64,000 nucleotides of DNA from Palaemon carinicauda (GCF_036898095.1 NC_090729.1:154070169-154134168), one strand, 5' to 3'; positions 1 to 10,840 are shown, numbered from the stretch's first letter. A program made the numbers and translations. Notes: generated by a model not told the origin, from the sequence alone.

Positions 1-801
1 CCTTAACCTTGGGACAACCTTTCTATGATCATTTGGATCAATCAAGACAAATGACGTTACCGTTATCCGTCATTATCACTAATCATCTCCGATGTTAGTG
101 CTTCCTGACCCCTACAGGGAAGAGTCATTCTAGACAGTAGAAAAAAGGGGGTCTCAAGGTATGCATATATTGTATGGACAAACATGAGAATACAACAGAT
201 GAACAAACCGTCTTGTAGTTTGTAAAAATTATCAAATACTAGATAGCGTTTACGCTTCGAGGGGGACATGGCAAAAGAATAAAAGGGGGCTGTAACAAGG
301 TTACCCCCGTTCCCATAATACTATTGACCACCACCCCAGCCCCATTCCCAAGATGGCGGACATTCCTTGTAGCATTGAGCGTGGTGCTACAAATACAGTA
401 CGTCAGGGAGGGAACTGTGAATATTTTCCTTTTAAGAAAGAAGGGTGGGTCCATCAGGACGACATGGTGCTCTCACCCAAAAATAGATTTTTTGGGCTCA
501 AGCCATGTCGTCCTGATGGAAGTATACCACAGCATTAATATATCTATGGATTTTCATCAGTGCCTTAACCTTGGGACAACCTTTCTATGATCATTTGGAT
601 CAATCGAGACAAATGACGTTACCGTTATCCGTCATTATCACTAACCATCTCCGATGTTAGTGCTTCCTGCCCCCTACAGGGAAGAGTCATTCTACACAGT
701 AGAAAAAGGGGGTCTCAAGGTAAGCATATATTGTATGGACAAACATGAGAATACACCAGATGAACAAACCGTCTTGTAGTTTGTGAAAATTACCAAATAC
801 T
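1..801. repeat. Tandem duplication of a 561-bp unit (3' end of DIRS-1)
   Basis: Bases 1-240 recur almost unchanged at 562-801, so the unit is 561 bp and the second copy is partial. Read on the minus strand, 540-840 is similar to the stretch of DIRS-2 just before its ICR (about 30.9-31.25 kb), for example around the shared CCCTG(C/T)AGGGGG block. It is therefore the 3' untranslated part of the DIRS-1 family, and the left copy may continue beyond the window edge. Confidence 0.75.
241..521 (-). repeat. DIRS-1 internal complementary region and partial 3' ITR
   Basis: At 449-521 the sequence begins CCATCAGGACGACATGG and ends with its reverse complement CCATGTCGTCCTGATGG, with TCACCCAAAAATAGATTTTT between. 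The same arrangement, reversed, is the ICR of DIRS-2 at 31256-31349. Bases 350-448 resemble the inner edge of the DIRS-2 right ITR in reverse orientation. The rest of the ITR is replaced by the duplicated 3' UTR copy at 1-240. In known DIRS elements the ICR is complementary to the outer ends of both ITRs. Confidence 0.7.
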
Positions 802-1324
802 TAACAGTGTTTCCTAAATCCATTGTTTGTGAGCATACAAATATATAAAAGTACATACTCTGAACTTTTAATCATGCAATTGTCGGGTGAGTTAGGACGC
901 AATTACATTCTAATAGACGTTTATTAGTAAGTAAAACGAATGTAGCATGATAACGGAAATATACATATAACCTGTACAGAGATTATCTTTCTTTCTTGGA
1001 ATGTAAGAGTTAGGATGCCTGAAAACTTTAAAAGAATCAATCAATCTTGGAATGCAAGAAATGATAAGTGCCACTCTCAGATTGAAGAAAATTTACAAAA
1101 CAAATTCTCTTCATAATTCCTGTACTGGTTACTTTTATCGGCACTGTGTGCAATGTACACCGGCACTAGTGCTATCTGTATAATTCCACACATGGGATTT
1201 TGAACAGAGCTAGTGTCACCATGGTAACACTTAATCAAAGTAGGTCAAACCCAAAGAGGGATGACCCCTTCTCCCTTTAATTGACAGTCCCAGTCAATTA
1301 GCTGTTCATCGTAGAATTAGACGG

Positions 1325-1607
1325 CGGGTTAAGTACTCTACCCAACGTCACCACTTACTGCTTCAGATCATGGACTTGCTTAGCATAGTGTTTGTAGAAC
1401 ACTCTATGATTTTCACCCAGTATATGTGCGAGGACATTTGAAGTCCAAAACCATTGACTGTTTATAACAGTAATTAGGGGGCAGGTTTTAATACACTACC
1501 TGCTGCCACTACATAGTGTTTCAGTTCATGTACCTGTTTCGTATAGTGTTTGTAAAACACTCTGAATGATTTCCATCCAGTGTATGAACGAAGACGCTCA
1601 AAGTTCA
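1325..1607 (-). repeat. Tandem duplication of the recombinase C-terminal segment
   Basis: The stretch at about 1487-1607 encodes on the minus strand the end of the tyrosine recombinase (GWKS...FYKHYTKQ) followed by the tail VVAAGSV. A diverged second copy lies at about 1325-1445, spaced roughly 162 bp, with the shared blocks TAGTGTTTGTA(G/A)AACACTCT and CACCCAGT/CATCCAGT. The second copy is visibly more diverged, so the duplication is not recent. Confidence 0.6.
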
Positions 1608-2090
1608 TATACTGAAAGAAGTTCAGTGATGAAGCAATCTTTCTTGTTAGGATCCGCTCTACTAATAAAGTAAGTGAATTTCGCCCTCAGTTGTTTTAGG
1701 GATAAGTTTTATCCAGAGGTTTCTCCTTTAAAGAGCTGTCTTCCCCTGAAGTCTGAAGTTATACGAAGATAAACCTTTAGACACTCTACCGGACATAGAG
1801 AAATATCTTCCTTCAGAGGCCAGAATCTCCAGGGACCCCACCTTTTAGTGGGTAGCTCATTCTTAGCGAGAAAGGATGGATTAGGGAAGAGATTCAGTTC
1901 TCCTGTTTCTGAGAACTGAATGTGGCCCTCATCCCTAGAAAGGGCCACTATTTCACTAACTCTAGCCCCTGAGGCTATAGCAAACAGAAAAATAACCTTT
2001 TAGGTTAGATCCTTAAGCGAACAATCTTCATTGTTCAAGGAAGAGGCATAATTTAGGACCATGTCCAAAGACCAAGAGATGGACTGGTGG
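1480..2090 (-). pseudogene. Tyrosine recombinase (YR) of DIRS-1, broken
   Basis: This is the integrating enzyme of a DIRS-like element; it joins the circular DNA copy to the target by a phosphotyrosine reaction. The minus strand shows SGARVSEIVALSRDEGHIQ with the first catalytic Arg, then an open segment (1948-1709) ending GETSG, a stop, and after about 1660 the C-terminal part with GWKS and KHY carrying the presumed nucleophilic Tyr. The HxxR block present in DIRS-2 (GHDPRK) is lost at a small deletion/frameshift near 1650. The N-terminal quarter is also missing: the RNase H tail runs nearly straight into mid-recombinase sequence at about 2100. It cannot encode an active enzyme. Confidence 0.75.
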
Positions 2091-2143
2091 TGCAGCAGGC
2101 CAAAGCCTAGCACATGCCTTCGGGATCTTATTAAATGAAGAGG

Positions 2144-2840
2144 TCAGATTGCAGTTTGAGGACTTGTTCCCATCTGGGAGAGAATAGGTCTGCATCCGTG
2201 GACCATTCTAACTCTATCGGCCTGAGCCTGAGTAGAGCATCCACTGTCACATTGCGGATCGGTTGTATATGAACTGCTGACAGGAGCCATCCCTTTAGGT
2301 AAGGGATGGCTAACTACACCTAGACTGTATGAGATATCCATTAGCATCGTCGATTGCAGCGTCTCGTTATCGCTTCGAAGTCCCAGATCAGCCGTAGACA
2401 ATCTGATCTGCTTGGAGAGAGTTTCCCTACTCATGACTGAACCAACATGGTTTTGGGATTTTCGGGCTTTGACCTTTGTTAGGGAAGCGATTAAGGAAGG
2501 ACCGCTATCGGTCTATTTAGGCCTCTTCGAGCATTTGATGCTTGTTTTCTCCAGGTTCCCAGCGCATCTTGCAGCAGTGCTGTTAGCACAGGGTCTGCCT
2601 CTATTGTGAACTGGAGAGAGATCAGGGTTCCTCCCTGTTCTCGTTTTGGGAATCTGACTGATTACCGGAGTCTCTTGACAGACCTTGCCATCTCCTTTTA
2701 CCTTCCCAAAGGAAAGGAGAGTTGGAGTGACAACAGGCTTCAATGGCTTTTCAGTCATTGAAACCTTTGAGCCGGAGAGAATAGAGACTTCTTGAAGTTT
2801 ATCTTTCACCCACGATGTTCCGGGGACCGGATCATTTCTT
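2144..2840 (-). pseudogene. RNase H region of DIRS-1, broken
   Basis: Downstream of the reverse transcriptase on the minus strand the frames switch repeatedly. The recognisable end lies at about 2290-2160, where one frame reads NVTVDALLRLRPIELEWSTD; this matches the usual RNase H tail (N..ADxLSR) seen in retroelements of this group and the segment that follows it. The upstream part (2513-2840) is an open but low-similarity stretch, probably the RT thumb and connection in a shifted frame. This region is entirely absent from DIRS-2, so DIRS-1 is the only copy of this family here that still retains it. Confidence 0.5.
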
Positions 2841-2847
2841 CGGATGT

Positions 2848-3340
2848 TCATAGACCAGCCGCCTTGGGTGCTGCCCACCCCCGCCTCTGGTCCAAGAACA
2901 TTGTTGCCTGAACATTTCTTAGGCTTAAATATTTTATGAAGGCAGCTAGGACTCTGTCTAGTCTGACGAGTATCTTTCCTAGGAAGAGCGTTACTTTTTG
3001 TAACTTGAATCCTAGATAGGAGGGGAAAGGGTGATTGACTGGAAGCTGCCGATAGACGACTTTCAGGTCTGGTAAGACTATAGGCACCCTTTTTTGCAGC
3101 AGGGTCCTTATGTTCAGGAGGATAAACATCCTGAACTTGTTGTTTTATTTGGACTTGAGTGACGATAAGTCCTGAATGACTTTGAATTTTCTTGAGTTGT
3201 TCTCGTAAACACACAACAGCCTTCCCTGGAATTCGGTGGACTAAAGTTTCCTTACCACCTGTATGCTCTAGAGCTCTCAGGTAAACTCCTCCAGGAGGGT
3301 TTTAGATTATCGGATGAGTTGAGGAAATGGTGATAGAGAT
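2848..3340 (-). pseudogene. Reverse transcriptase of DIRS-1, N-terminal half, broken
   Basis: The minus strand at about 3130-2990 reads HIRTLLQK, then PSYLGFKLQK, which align with the RT palm of DIRS-2 (RTLLPKGAYT...SSYLGFKLQK). Upstream, about 3330-3130, is the finger region around FQGRLLCV in another frame. After YLGFKLQK the frame drifts and the catalytic YLDD block is not readable. RT copies the element RNA into DNA. There are at least two frameshifts relative to DIRS-2. Confidence 0.6.
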
Positions 3341-3554
3341 ATCTCCACCTCTCATCTTAGTCCCATCTTGATTAGGCCATAGACCCAAGGATCAAAGGTC
3401 CAGCAATCCTAAAGGAATCTCCCTCCTACTAGAAGCATTTCTATGCTTCGACTAATCAGTAGGAATATCTTTTCGACCATCTGTCTGTGACTTCTCGGTC
3501 ACTACAACTGTGGATTGTTGTTGAATCACTCGAAATGGATTTCTACATCTTCCT

Positions 3555-5108
3555 TTAAGGTTGGGGACCCACAACCTTAGGAGATTCTCTTTTTGAAAGG
3601 ATGCCCCACTTTTGGAGAAGTCCTACTTTCTCCATGGAGGCGTTCTTAATCACTTTCTTGACTACCTCGTCTGGAAAGAGGTCTTTACCCCAGATGTTGG
3701 AAGATATTAGCTTTCTTGTATCGTGTTTCGCTGTTGCGTTAGTTAACACAAACTCCCTACATGCTCTTCTAGCCTTTATAAAGGCATAAAGTTACCAAAG
3801 TAGCCATATGTATTTTGGCGAGACCTTGAGCATGTCTGGGGTATCTTGATGAGCCAAACAGAACTCTATGTAGTTCTGTAGAGATAAGGAGGCTGCAAGT
3901 CTCTCCTTTGTTTCTTGTCTATTCTGTAAGAGAAACTCAGATAATTCTGGAAGATTTTCCTTAAATTGTCGACTGGCGACATCCGCCTCAAGTCTTCCTA
4001 CTGAAAAGGTGAAATGGACCTCCTTCCAGTTCTTCTCCTGACTGGGAAATGCTAGTGACAGAGGCTCGCATTTCTCGAGTGTAGGACACGGTTTACCTGT
4101 CTCTACTGCCTTAGTGATATATTTGAAAGCCTTCTCCGTAAAGGGAAATGAAATTGAAACAGGAGCAAGAAAGGATGAATCCTTGTTACCTGGTGTGGAT
4201 ACCTTCGACACCATGTAACCCACCTTTTCTATGCTGCTTGATTGGATAGCCTGTGCTTTATCATTGTCGAGAATCATAACCTCCATTGATTCCGTTCATA
4301 TTCCCGATGTTGGTTCATCCTTCAGTCTAATGAAACAGTTCGGGAAACTGTCAAAGCTTGGCCAGAACTGGATTTTGTCCAAAGGAAAAGCACCCATCTT
4401 CTCCGAGATGTAGAGTTTGCCATTTAAAATCGGCATTAGCTCCACAAACCTCCAGGGATTGGTTGTGGAGCATATCGGAAGGTCTTGATCTACGAGTCGT
4501 TTGTACGACCCTTTAGGAGCGACAAGTGGAGCTTTACCAAGCTCTACCTTGCATTTCGCTTCCTGCTTTGTGCTCTGTTTGCACAAATTTACTACTAGAT
4601 TCTTGACTTGGGCCCATAACTGGTTCATTCCATCTAAAAGAGGGATAGAAGGCAGAGATATCGATGTCGTTGGCTCATGATCCTGTTGGGACAGAGACAA
4701 TCGTAACCCGACATTCTCCCCTTCTTCCCGTGGACGATTTTTGCCATCCTTCCCAAAGGTTATCTGGCCATCGGGAAATGTACCTCGTGTCTGGGGTACC
4801 ACTATTTCCTTACTCGCTGTTGGAAATAGTAACCTACTCATCTTGTCATTAGGCAGGTAAGGTCCCGGAGAGATTTTCTGAAAGCCTCTCACCCAGTTGC
4901 ATGGTTTGAAACGAGCTGCATCCCTAGTCTCTACCGACTTGGGATTCTTGAAACCTTCGGACAAAAGGGCCCGACATACTTTGCAGGCCTGCGGGTTCCA
5001 ATACTGCATGTGTTCGGAAATAATATTGCAGGGGGCATGAAACCTGCATGCATTATGTCCGTAAAAACACTTACTCTCAGTTTTGCAGAAGACTGCAACA
5101 CATGACAT
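3555..5108 (-). pseudogene. gag-like ORF1 of DIRS-1, two in-frame stops
   Basis: One minus-strand frame runs from ATG at 5108 to 3555 (about 518 codons), interrupted only by stops at 4296-4298 and 3792-3794. The N-terminus is cysteine- and histidine-rich (FYGHNACRFHAPC, then CKVCRALLSEGF), a putative zinc-binding module. The middle is the conserved DIRS gag core with NPWRF, KLYISEKMGA, GKPCPTLE and RQETKERLAAS; the same blocks occur in DIRS-2. Gag presumably binds and packages the element RNA. The basic C-terminus continues in another frame to about 3350. The start is the first Met after the splice-acceptor-like tract at 5121. Confidence 0.75.
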
Positions 5109-5120
5109 CTGGCATTCCTC

Positions 5121-5142
5121 CTATAAAGAAAGGAAAACAAAA
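5121..5142 (-). promoter_or_regulatory. Putative 3' splice site before DIRS-1 gag
   Basis: On the minus strand a pyrimidine-rich run TTTTCCTTTCTTTATAG ends 12 bases before the gag ATG. Equivalent tracts precede gag in DIRS-2 (ending 27169) and DIRS-3 (ending 50157), so the position is conserved across families. Confidence 0.5.
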
Positions 5143-5169
5143 TGGGTATACAATTGATTATCTCACTGA

Positions 5170-6240
5170 TAACCAATATATCAAAGGTCATATCCTAACA
5201 TAATAGCTTAGGATAGCAAGCTATAAAGGGATCGTATGCGACACATACTTGTGTATCCCTTGCAAGCAAATGCTGGTACCTCCCCTCAGTATTAAATGAT
5301 AGGAATTCCAACTGAAAATGGGGGGTTTCAAACCCCTAGGGATACGGAAGTGCTTACTTCACCGTCCCTTTCATACTAAATACTGTGTGGTATGGAAGAC
5401 TCATTTCTCAATCAGCTTAACGAAGAAACACTATTCCTTCAATGTAAGAGCGGGTGCAGCATAAGCTAGCATGAGGACACACAAGATATGCTAGAAATAG
5501 TTACTGTATAATCATACTGCAGTTCTCTATTTGCAGTATGCACTATATTGCAATATACTGGCTGCTGTATAATTATATCTAGTAGGATCCAGCCAATGGG
5601 TTGCCATTCTGGTAAGCAACTGACTGTACGGTCCAGCTGGCATGATGCCAACTGGACTGGGGAAAGAAAAGACATATATTTGTATATATCCCACCCAACT
5701 TATTTGCTGTGACCCCCCTTACAAAATTAAAACATAAGAGTTTCCTAATCATGGAGACTCAAAGATAAGGGCTCTGCCCTGTAAAGGTTAGGAGTGTAAC
5801 CAACAGTCCTTAAAATTTTCGTATTGCAGGGTAATCTGAAGACTGATTTCTAATCAGAATATTGAAGAATTAAATTCTTTCAATATGAGATTGGGTTCCA
5901 CAAATATTTGGGTAGGATTTTCAAATATATTGGAAAACACTACTAGTATAAAAATTACAGAAGCTTTCTATTTGCAGTATATCCTATGCTGCAAAAATAC
6001 TAACTACCTGTATAAACATATACTGTAGTTCAGCCAGCATGTCGTCGGCATAGCTAGCTAATGCTACAGGACAAAATGGCTCTAACAGGGAATATACTAC
6101 ATTGCACATAAGAAATGTAAAAGAAAAAACAAAATATGGACTAGAAAATAAGTTAAACAGTTCAAGAGAGATAATAATCTCATACAGAGAGATTTATGTT
6201 AAACCTGTTCCGCATATAAGTTTCATCTTGTGAAACACTA
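5170..6240 (-). repeat. Probable DIRS-1 leader with 442-bp imperfect direct repeat
   Basis: No coding signal was found. The stretch around 5526 (TCTATTTGCAGTATGC, then a segment ending in GCCAGC/TCCAGC motifs) recurs at 5968, a spacing of 442 bp; similarity also covers about 5400-5700 against 5845-6110. It lies between DIRS-1 gag and the DIRS-4 terminus, so it is either the DIRS-1 5' leader/intron or flanking DNA. Confidence 0.4.
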
Positions 6241-6251
6241 CAACTTTTATA

Positions 6252-6570
6252 TAATTTGTATTTTTCTTAGCTATACAAACCTGAGCAATTTAATGTGGTC
6301 TCTTCTGCTTCCGTTTTCTATGGCCAGACAATAAAAAAAATAATTGGTAGATTACGTAATGTTGCTAGGCAACTGCTGCCTATGACACATCCCGTTTGTA
6401 TCAAGAGTATACGCACAACACTTCTGGTCAATGACTTGCAGTTTTGCTGAGGCGGGACCTTTGGTAAAAGACTTAGGTTTGTAGGCTATACCTAGGAAAA
6501 TACAAATTATATAAAATTTATAATTTACTCCTACGTGGATACACACTTCTGGGGCATTTAATATGGAGTT
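6252..6570 (-). repeat. DIRS-4 3' ITR and ICR
   Basis: The outer end at 6252-6284 (TATAATTTGTATTTTTCTTA, then GCTATACAAACCT) is inverted at 6474-6508 (AGGTTTGTAGGCTATACC, then TAGGAAAATACAAATTATA). The second half of this inverted block, ending CATTTAATATGG, matches the ITR core AATTTAATGTGG, as expected of an ICR that splints both element ends. The opposite ITR is absent because the element is truncated. Confidence 0.6.
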
Positions 6571-7099
6571 TTCCTTAGGTGGGAGGAAGTCTCCGTCCGG
6601 TAGGTAGACTGCCCTTTTTTACCCAAAGATACAATTACTATAGTAATAGCAAGAGATTAGAGTGAATTATTTATGAACATTGCTGCAGGCTCTTACGATG
6701 CAAGATCTTCTGTTCTATTCCACAGAGCTTTGCCAGGGTGAAGTGATATGAACATCTAGTAGCTTATAATATTAGCATATTCAATATATCACCGATACAA
6801 ACACGAGGTATTTTTACCTGCATAAGAGATATTTTAAGTGAGGGTTTCAAGTACGATTAAAATAGCCATTCGCCTTTATACTCATAAACACCCTTATAAT
6901 GCAGAGAATAACTGATGCCTAGGAGAGTTGCAATTACTTGTACCAAGAGAGCTTAGATTCGACTATTTGTAGTGCAACAACAATGGGTGCTATGAAATAG
7001 GTGTCTAAGGACCTGTGTGAGCAATCTTTAAGGTGGTGGTTTGCAAAAGTTTTTTGTTTACCCCAGAATTCTGGTTTTAGGGATTGAGACACTGAGTGT

Positions 7100-7725
7100 T
7101 TTTTTTCGGCATTCTAAGTTTGCAGCAAGCCCACTTATATCCTGTGCTCGAGGGAGGCCCTTGACGACATTTCCCCCCAGAACTTATAGGCTTTCATAAT
7201 CGTCTCTCTCAACCAGAAAGAAATAGTGCTTCTGGAAATTTCGTTTTGATGCTGCCATTGCTCACAAACAGAAATGAGATTCTGGGCCTAAGACACTGCA
7301 TCTTGGAGGAATCAGGAAATCTGCTTCGCAATTGGTTTTGAAAAGCCTTTCTTTCGGAGGAGACGCTGGATAGTCTTGAGCCGTGAACGGATAGGTAATG
7401 TATTGCTTCATGGAATTTTCTTATGTGAGGTTGGCGTGGAGTTGTCGTTCATTAATACCAAGGAGTGACCTGTCTGAGTCTTTGTGATATGGAGTAACGT
7501 TAGTTGCACCAGTTGGACGCTCTTGTCTTCTTCTGACCATAAGCCCAAGATTTGTATCTTTCCCAGATAAGTACCCCATCCCTTAGCTGTGGGGGAGGAG
7601 CCTGAAGCGGTGTTCCCACTAACAGTTTCTCCTCGTTTAGCCATCACAGGTCTGATATCACCTCCTGAGGTACTCGCAGCAGGGCTGTAGGATGGTCTGA
7701 CGCTCACAACCACTTCAAAGTCCAT
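7100..7725 (-). pseudogene. RNase H and recombinase start of DIRS-4, broken
   Basis: The frame 7725-7408 contains AKGWGTYLGKIQILGLWSEE, followed by QLVQLTLLH and TGHSLVLMNDN; these match RNase H blocks in DIRS-type elements (G-W-G-A-Y, Q-L-E-L, DNTT). The usual catalytic Asp in the last block is shared with Asn variants, so activity cannot be judged. Further left, about 7385-7100, one frame reads LLRRKGFSKPIAKQIS, typical of the recombinase N-terminus. Stops then accumulate and no catalytic R/HxxR/Y block remains before the ICR, so the recombinase is mostly deleted. Confidence 0.6.
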
Positions 7726-7799
7726 TGCACCGAGCGCAGATGCAATCTTCTCGGGGAGACGAGTATTTCTAATGAGGATAGGTGAATAAACAACTTCTG

Positions 7800-8712
7800 C
7801 TAAGTCAAGGCAGGCAGGAGGTCCCCTTTCAGGAAAGTTACTCCCAAAGTCCTAAACCTTGCCACTCTTTCTGCAGCAGGGAAGGCTTTGGCTTGCACTG
7901 AGTCTATGTCCATGTCAGGATACCTGATGGACTGGTTAGGAAAGAGGCTGGATATCTGGAGGTTCAGTTGGGTCCCTAAATCCTCGCACAGATCCAATAG
8001 TAGATCTCTGTGTTTCAGCAGTAGAGCTAGGTATTCTGTAAAGAGAAGACAGTTGTTTAGGTACTTAATGAGCCTCAGGCCCATGGCGTGTGCCCAGACT
8101 GAGACAAGGACAAAGACCTAGGTGAAGACCTGGCGAGCTGTAGGTAGGCCAAAGCACCGCACTTAGTACTGGAAAAGCTTGTCTTAAAATAGAAACCCTA
8201 GATATTTACTCAAGGCCAAATGAATGGGGACCTAAAAGTAAGCATCTTTCCCGTCTATGGTCAGAAGGTAGTTGTTCTTCCTCGTGGCCTGTAGTAGAAC
8301 GGAGGATGGTGTCTCTATTTAGAACCTTGTCTGCAAAATGAAGAGGTTCAAGAGGGAGAGGTCTATGATGGGTCTCCAACCTCGCGTCAGGTTCTTTATC
8401 AGAAATAGACTGCTGGGGAAGCCTGGAGACTCGTCAAAGACTTCCTCCACTGCTTTTTTTGCTTAGCACCTTTGAGGCTTCTTCTGCTAGGAGTAAGTCT
8501 TTCGGTGACCCTTTCACATAATATGGTTGAATCTGATTCCTGGTTAGAGCAGGTGGATAGTCTATGAAGGGGATCCTATACCCTGAACGGTGGACTTCTA
8601 CCATCCAAGGGTTAATTTCTAAGACCTGCCACCTTTGCCAACTGCATTGTAGACATCCTGCCACTTGTGGTGAGCTGGGAGACAAGCTCTCCCAAGCGTA
8701 AGCTTCTGCCAT
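7800..8712 (-). pseudogene. Reverse transcriptase of DIRS-4, broken
   Basis: The upper segment (8712-8434) carries the RT lead-in INPWMVEVHRSGYRIPFIDY; the lower one (8084-7800) carries the palm/thumb, with YLNNCLLFTE at the YLDD position, LLLKHRDLLLDLCEDLG, and FPNQSIRYPDMDIDS. The second and third catalytic residues read N-N, so the Asp pair is lost. Between them (8430-8090) the sequence is recognisable only in pieces in other frames. RT would have copied the element RNA; this copy is inactive. Confidence 0.7.
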
Positions 8713-8769
8713 TTCGTCCTCTTCAACCAGAGTTAGGCCTGGGATTCTGCCTCCCTGACTATTGTGAGT

Positions 8770-9046
8770 TCATGGAAGAGAGAAGGCATCTCTGTTGGGG
8801 AAGTAGCCTAAGTGGTAAACTCTTTGTCTATTTTTGAGGAGTGGGCAACCTCGGTGCAGATGCTCTGCTCTGCTTACTATGGGTCTTTTTCTCAGTCTAT
8901 CTAACTTCTCGATAGCTTTACCCACGCCTGAGGACAGCAAAAGAAAAGGAGAATTAATTAAGACAGAGTTGCTACGAACTGTAGCATCTCTATGGGACAG
9001 CTGTCTAAAGCATTTCACTAAGACAGAGACGTGCCTCTTCAGAACA
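8770..9046 (-). pseudogene. gag C-terminal remnant of DIRS-4
   Basis: An open minus-strand frame reads through SPFLLLSSGVGKAIEKLDRL and KRPIVSRAEHLHRGCPLLKN into a stop shortly before the RT lead-in. Position (immediately upstream of RT) and composition match the C-terminal part of DIRS ORF1. The rest of gag is missing. Confidence 0.45.
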
Positions 9047-9300
9047 GAGTTATTATTATTATCATTATTATTACTAGCTAAGTTGAAAAAGCAGGGTGCT
9101 ATAAGCCCAAGGCCTTCAAAAAAAAAAAAATATCCCAGTGAGAAATGGAAATATGAGAATAAATAATATATAAGGAAAGCAATAAAAAATAAAATAGAAT
9201 ATTTTAAGAACAGTAACAACATTAAAACAATAAATTATTTTAAAACAGTAATAACATTAAAACATTTTTTACATATAAACTATAATAAGGACTTATGGCA
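9046..9300 (+). repeat. Interspersed repeat, family R, copy 1
   Basis: An ATT-rich run is followed by CTAGCTAAGTTGAAAAAGCA, then GGGTGCTATAAGCCCAAGG, an A-run and TTTTAAGAACAGTAACAACA. The same order appears at 58021-58200 and, reversed, at 55700-55940 and 23000-23125. It is therefore a dispersed non-coding family with an AT-microsatellite at one end; it interrupts DIRS-4. Confidence 0.65.
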
Positions 9301-9369
9301 GCCTTTTCAACAACAACAAAAAAAACATTTGCTGCAAGTATAACTTTTGAAGTTCTATCGATTCAAATA

Positions 9370-10135
9370 CTCGATTAGGAAAATCATTCCTCAACTTGGT
9401 CAAAGCTACAATAAAACTTCTAGACTACTGTCTAGTATTAAGCCTCGTGATGGAGAAGGCCTGACTAATAAAATTAACTGCAAACCTAATAAAACGAAAA
9501 AAGTGGTACTATCCAAGATGTGAATGTAAAGGATTGTCAGAATCCTGCAATGTTCATAACGATCCAATTGAACGTCTGTGCCAGAGATCAATTTCCAAAT
9601 CAGGAATAAGGAATGTAATAGACCGTACGTTCCTGTTCATCAAACTAAGATGAGAATCAGAAGCTAAAAACCAGACAGGAGAACAATACTTGGATCAAGG
9701 TAGAATGATTGAATCAAAAATCCCCTTCAGAATAGACTGGTCATCAAAAATCTTAAATGACTTTCTCAATAAGACAATTCTTTTGTGCAGTGGAAGAGAA
9801 AACAGACCTAATACGTTTCTCAAAAAAAAATTTTTGGTCGAGAATCACACCTAAAATTTGAAAAGAATCATACAGAGTTAAATAAACATTATTAATGCTG
9901 AGATTCGGATGTACACGAACAACTGTCCTCAACCTGCTTACAATCATACTTTGAGTTTTGTTTGCATTCAACTTCATACCCCATAATTTGCCCCATGCAC
10001 TAATTTCAGCTAGATCTCTATTAAAGGATTAGGCAACTCCAGATCTATATTCTTGATATGGAATTGATGCAAAGAGAGTAGCAACATCTGCATATGCAAC
10101 AAGCTTGTTTTCTAGACTAAACCATATGTCAGATT
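9370..10135 (-). pseudogene. LINE-A copy 1: 3' part of a Jockey/CR1-type LINE RT ORF
   Basis: Minus-strand frames show YADVATLFASIPYQ near 10090 (the RT YADD block with the second Asp replaced), then WGMKLNANKTQSMIVSR and FQILGVILDQKF (9977-9753), and a decayed tail with the aromatic/basic spacing usual at the end of these LINE ORFs. It encodes the reverse transcriptase of a target-primed retrotransposon. It is 5' truncated, as is common for LINEs, and broken by stops. A second copy of the family lies at 22080-22990 on the plus strand. Confidence 0.65.
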
Positions 10136-10351
10136 AGTAGATACTGCTAAGTAATTGTCTTGTACAAAGATATCAAACATGTGAAAATAAACTATGTTCT
10201 GAATATTCTTGATGTGTATAACATTTTCTAGTTAATCATTTTATTATTCTTAACTATTACATTCAGTGTTTTGCCGGAATGAAATTCGATTAAATATGTT
10301 CAGTAATATCCTTACTTAGGTTTGTACCAACTGTGTAACACACAGTTCATG

Positions 10352-10816
10352 TGTAATAATTAGAATAGTTAATATTACATGTTTAAAACACATGACGTAA
10401 TATGTCATGTTGGAGGAAGGTGCTAGCCGTGCGACTTGCTGTAGTCATTCAAATCATAAACAGGACGTAAAATGCAGTGTCAACAATGTGACATTTTTCT
10501 TAAGCATCAACACCTTGCATCAGCGTGTGAAAGTTTGTGACGTCACCGGATGCAGGTGTCTTCCGAATGTGTGACGAATCTTGTATAAACTAAGCATACG
10601 ATATCTGTGATATCGATAAGTTAGTCAGTTCATATCTATACTTCACCAGAATTGGTCATCTGACCAACCCAGCTTCCTCCAGTGATGGAGATGTTTAACT
10701 CTGTTGTTTTTAAAGAATAAATACTTTAAAGCTAATAAGATGTATTCTGTTATCCAGTTACACACATCTGAAACAACACATACTCAATGTGTGCTTATAA
10801 CAGTAGCACACCAATA
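10352..10816 (+). repeat. Gypsy-1 5' LTR
   Basis: Direct repeat of 19066-19531. A TATAAA lies at 10584-10589 and an AATAAA polyadenylation signal at 10716-10721, which places U3, R and U5 in the expected order and makes this the element promoter. Confidence 0.92.
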
Positions 10817-10818
10817 AA

Positions 10819-10836
10819 TGGTGGCAGCGGTTAAAC
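10819..10836 (+). other. Gypsy-1 primer binding site
   Basis: TGGTGGCAGCGGTTAAAC begins 2 bp after the 5' LTR. TGG is the complement of a tRNA CCA end, so a tRNA primes minus-strand DNA synthesis here. I could not assign the tRNA from sequence alone. Confidence 0.7.
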
Positions 10837-10840
10837 TCTA

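Larger units (their letters stand above)
241..5170 (-). mobile_element. DIRS-1: decayed DIRS-like tyrosine-recombinase retrotransposon
   Basis: Going leftwards on the minus strand the order is gag (5108-3555), reverse transcriptase (about 3340-2850), RNase H (about 2840-2144), tyrosine recombinase (about 2090-1480), 3' UTR, ICR (521-449) and a piece of ITR. It is the same family as DIRS-2 at 24.8-31.8 kb: the gag and recombinase segments align residue for residue over long stretches. Several stops and frameshifts make it non-coding. The 5' ITR was not found; the leader probably extends to about 6.2 kb. Confidence 0.8.
6252..9046 (-). mobile_element. DIRS-4: 5'-truncated DIRS-like element of a second family
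   Basis: Going leftwards on the minus strand: gag C-terminus (9046-8770), RT (8712-7800), RNase H (7725-7408), start of the tyrosine recombinase (about 7385-7100), 3' UTR, ICR (about 6474-6570) and 3' ITR (6252-6440). The RT and gag blocks differ from those of DIRS-1/2 and are closer in style to DIRS-3. Its outer end (TTTGTATTTTTCTTAGCTAT, then ACAAACCT) resembles the DIRS-3 outer end. The 5' part is cut off where an interspersed repeat with an ATT run begins at 9046. Confidence 0.7.

Noticed and set aside
2513..3214. A 233-codon minus-strand ORF as an independent gene
   Set aside because: It overlaps the DIRS-1 RT/RNase H region, is in mixed register with the recognisable RT frame and has no domain of its own.
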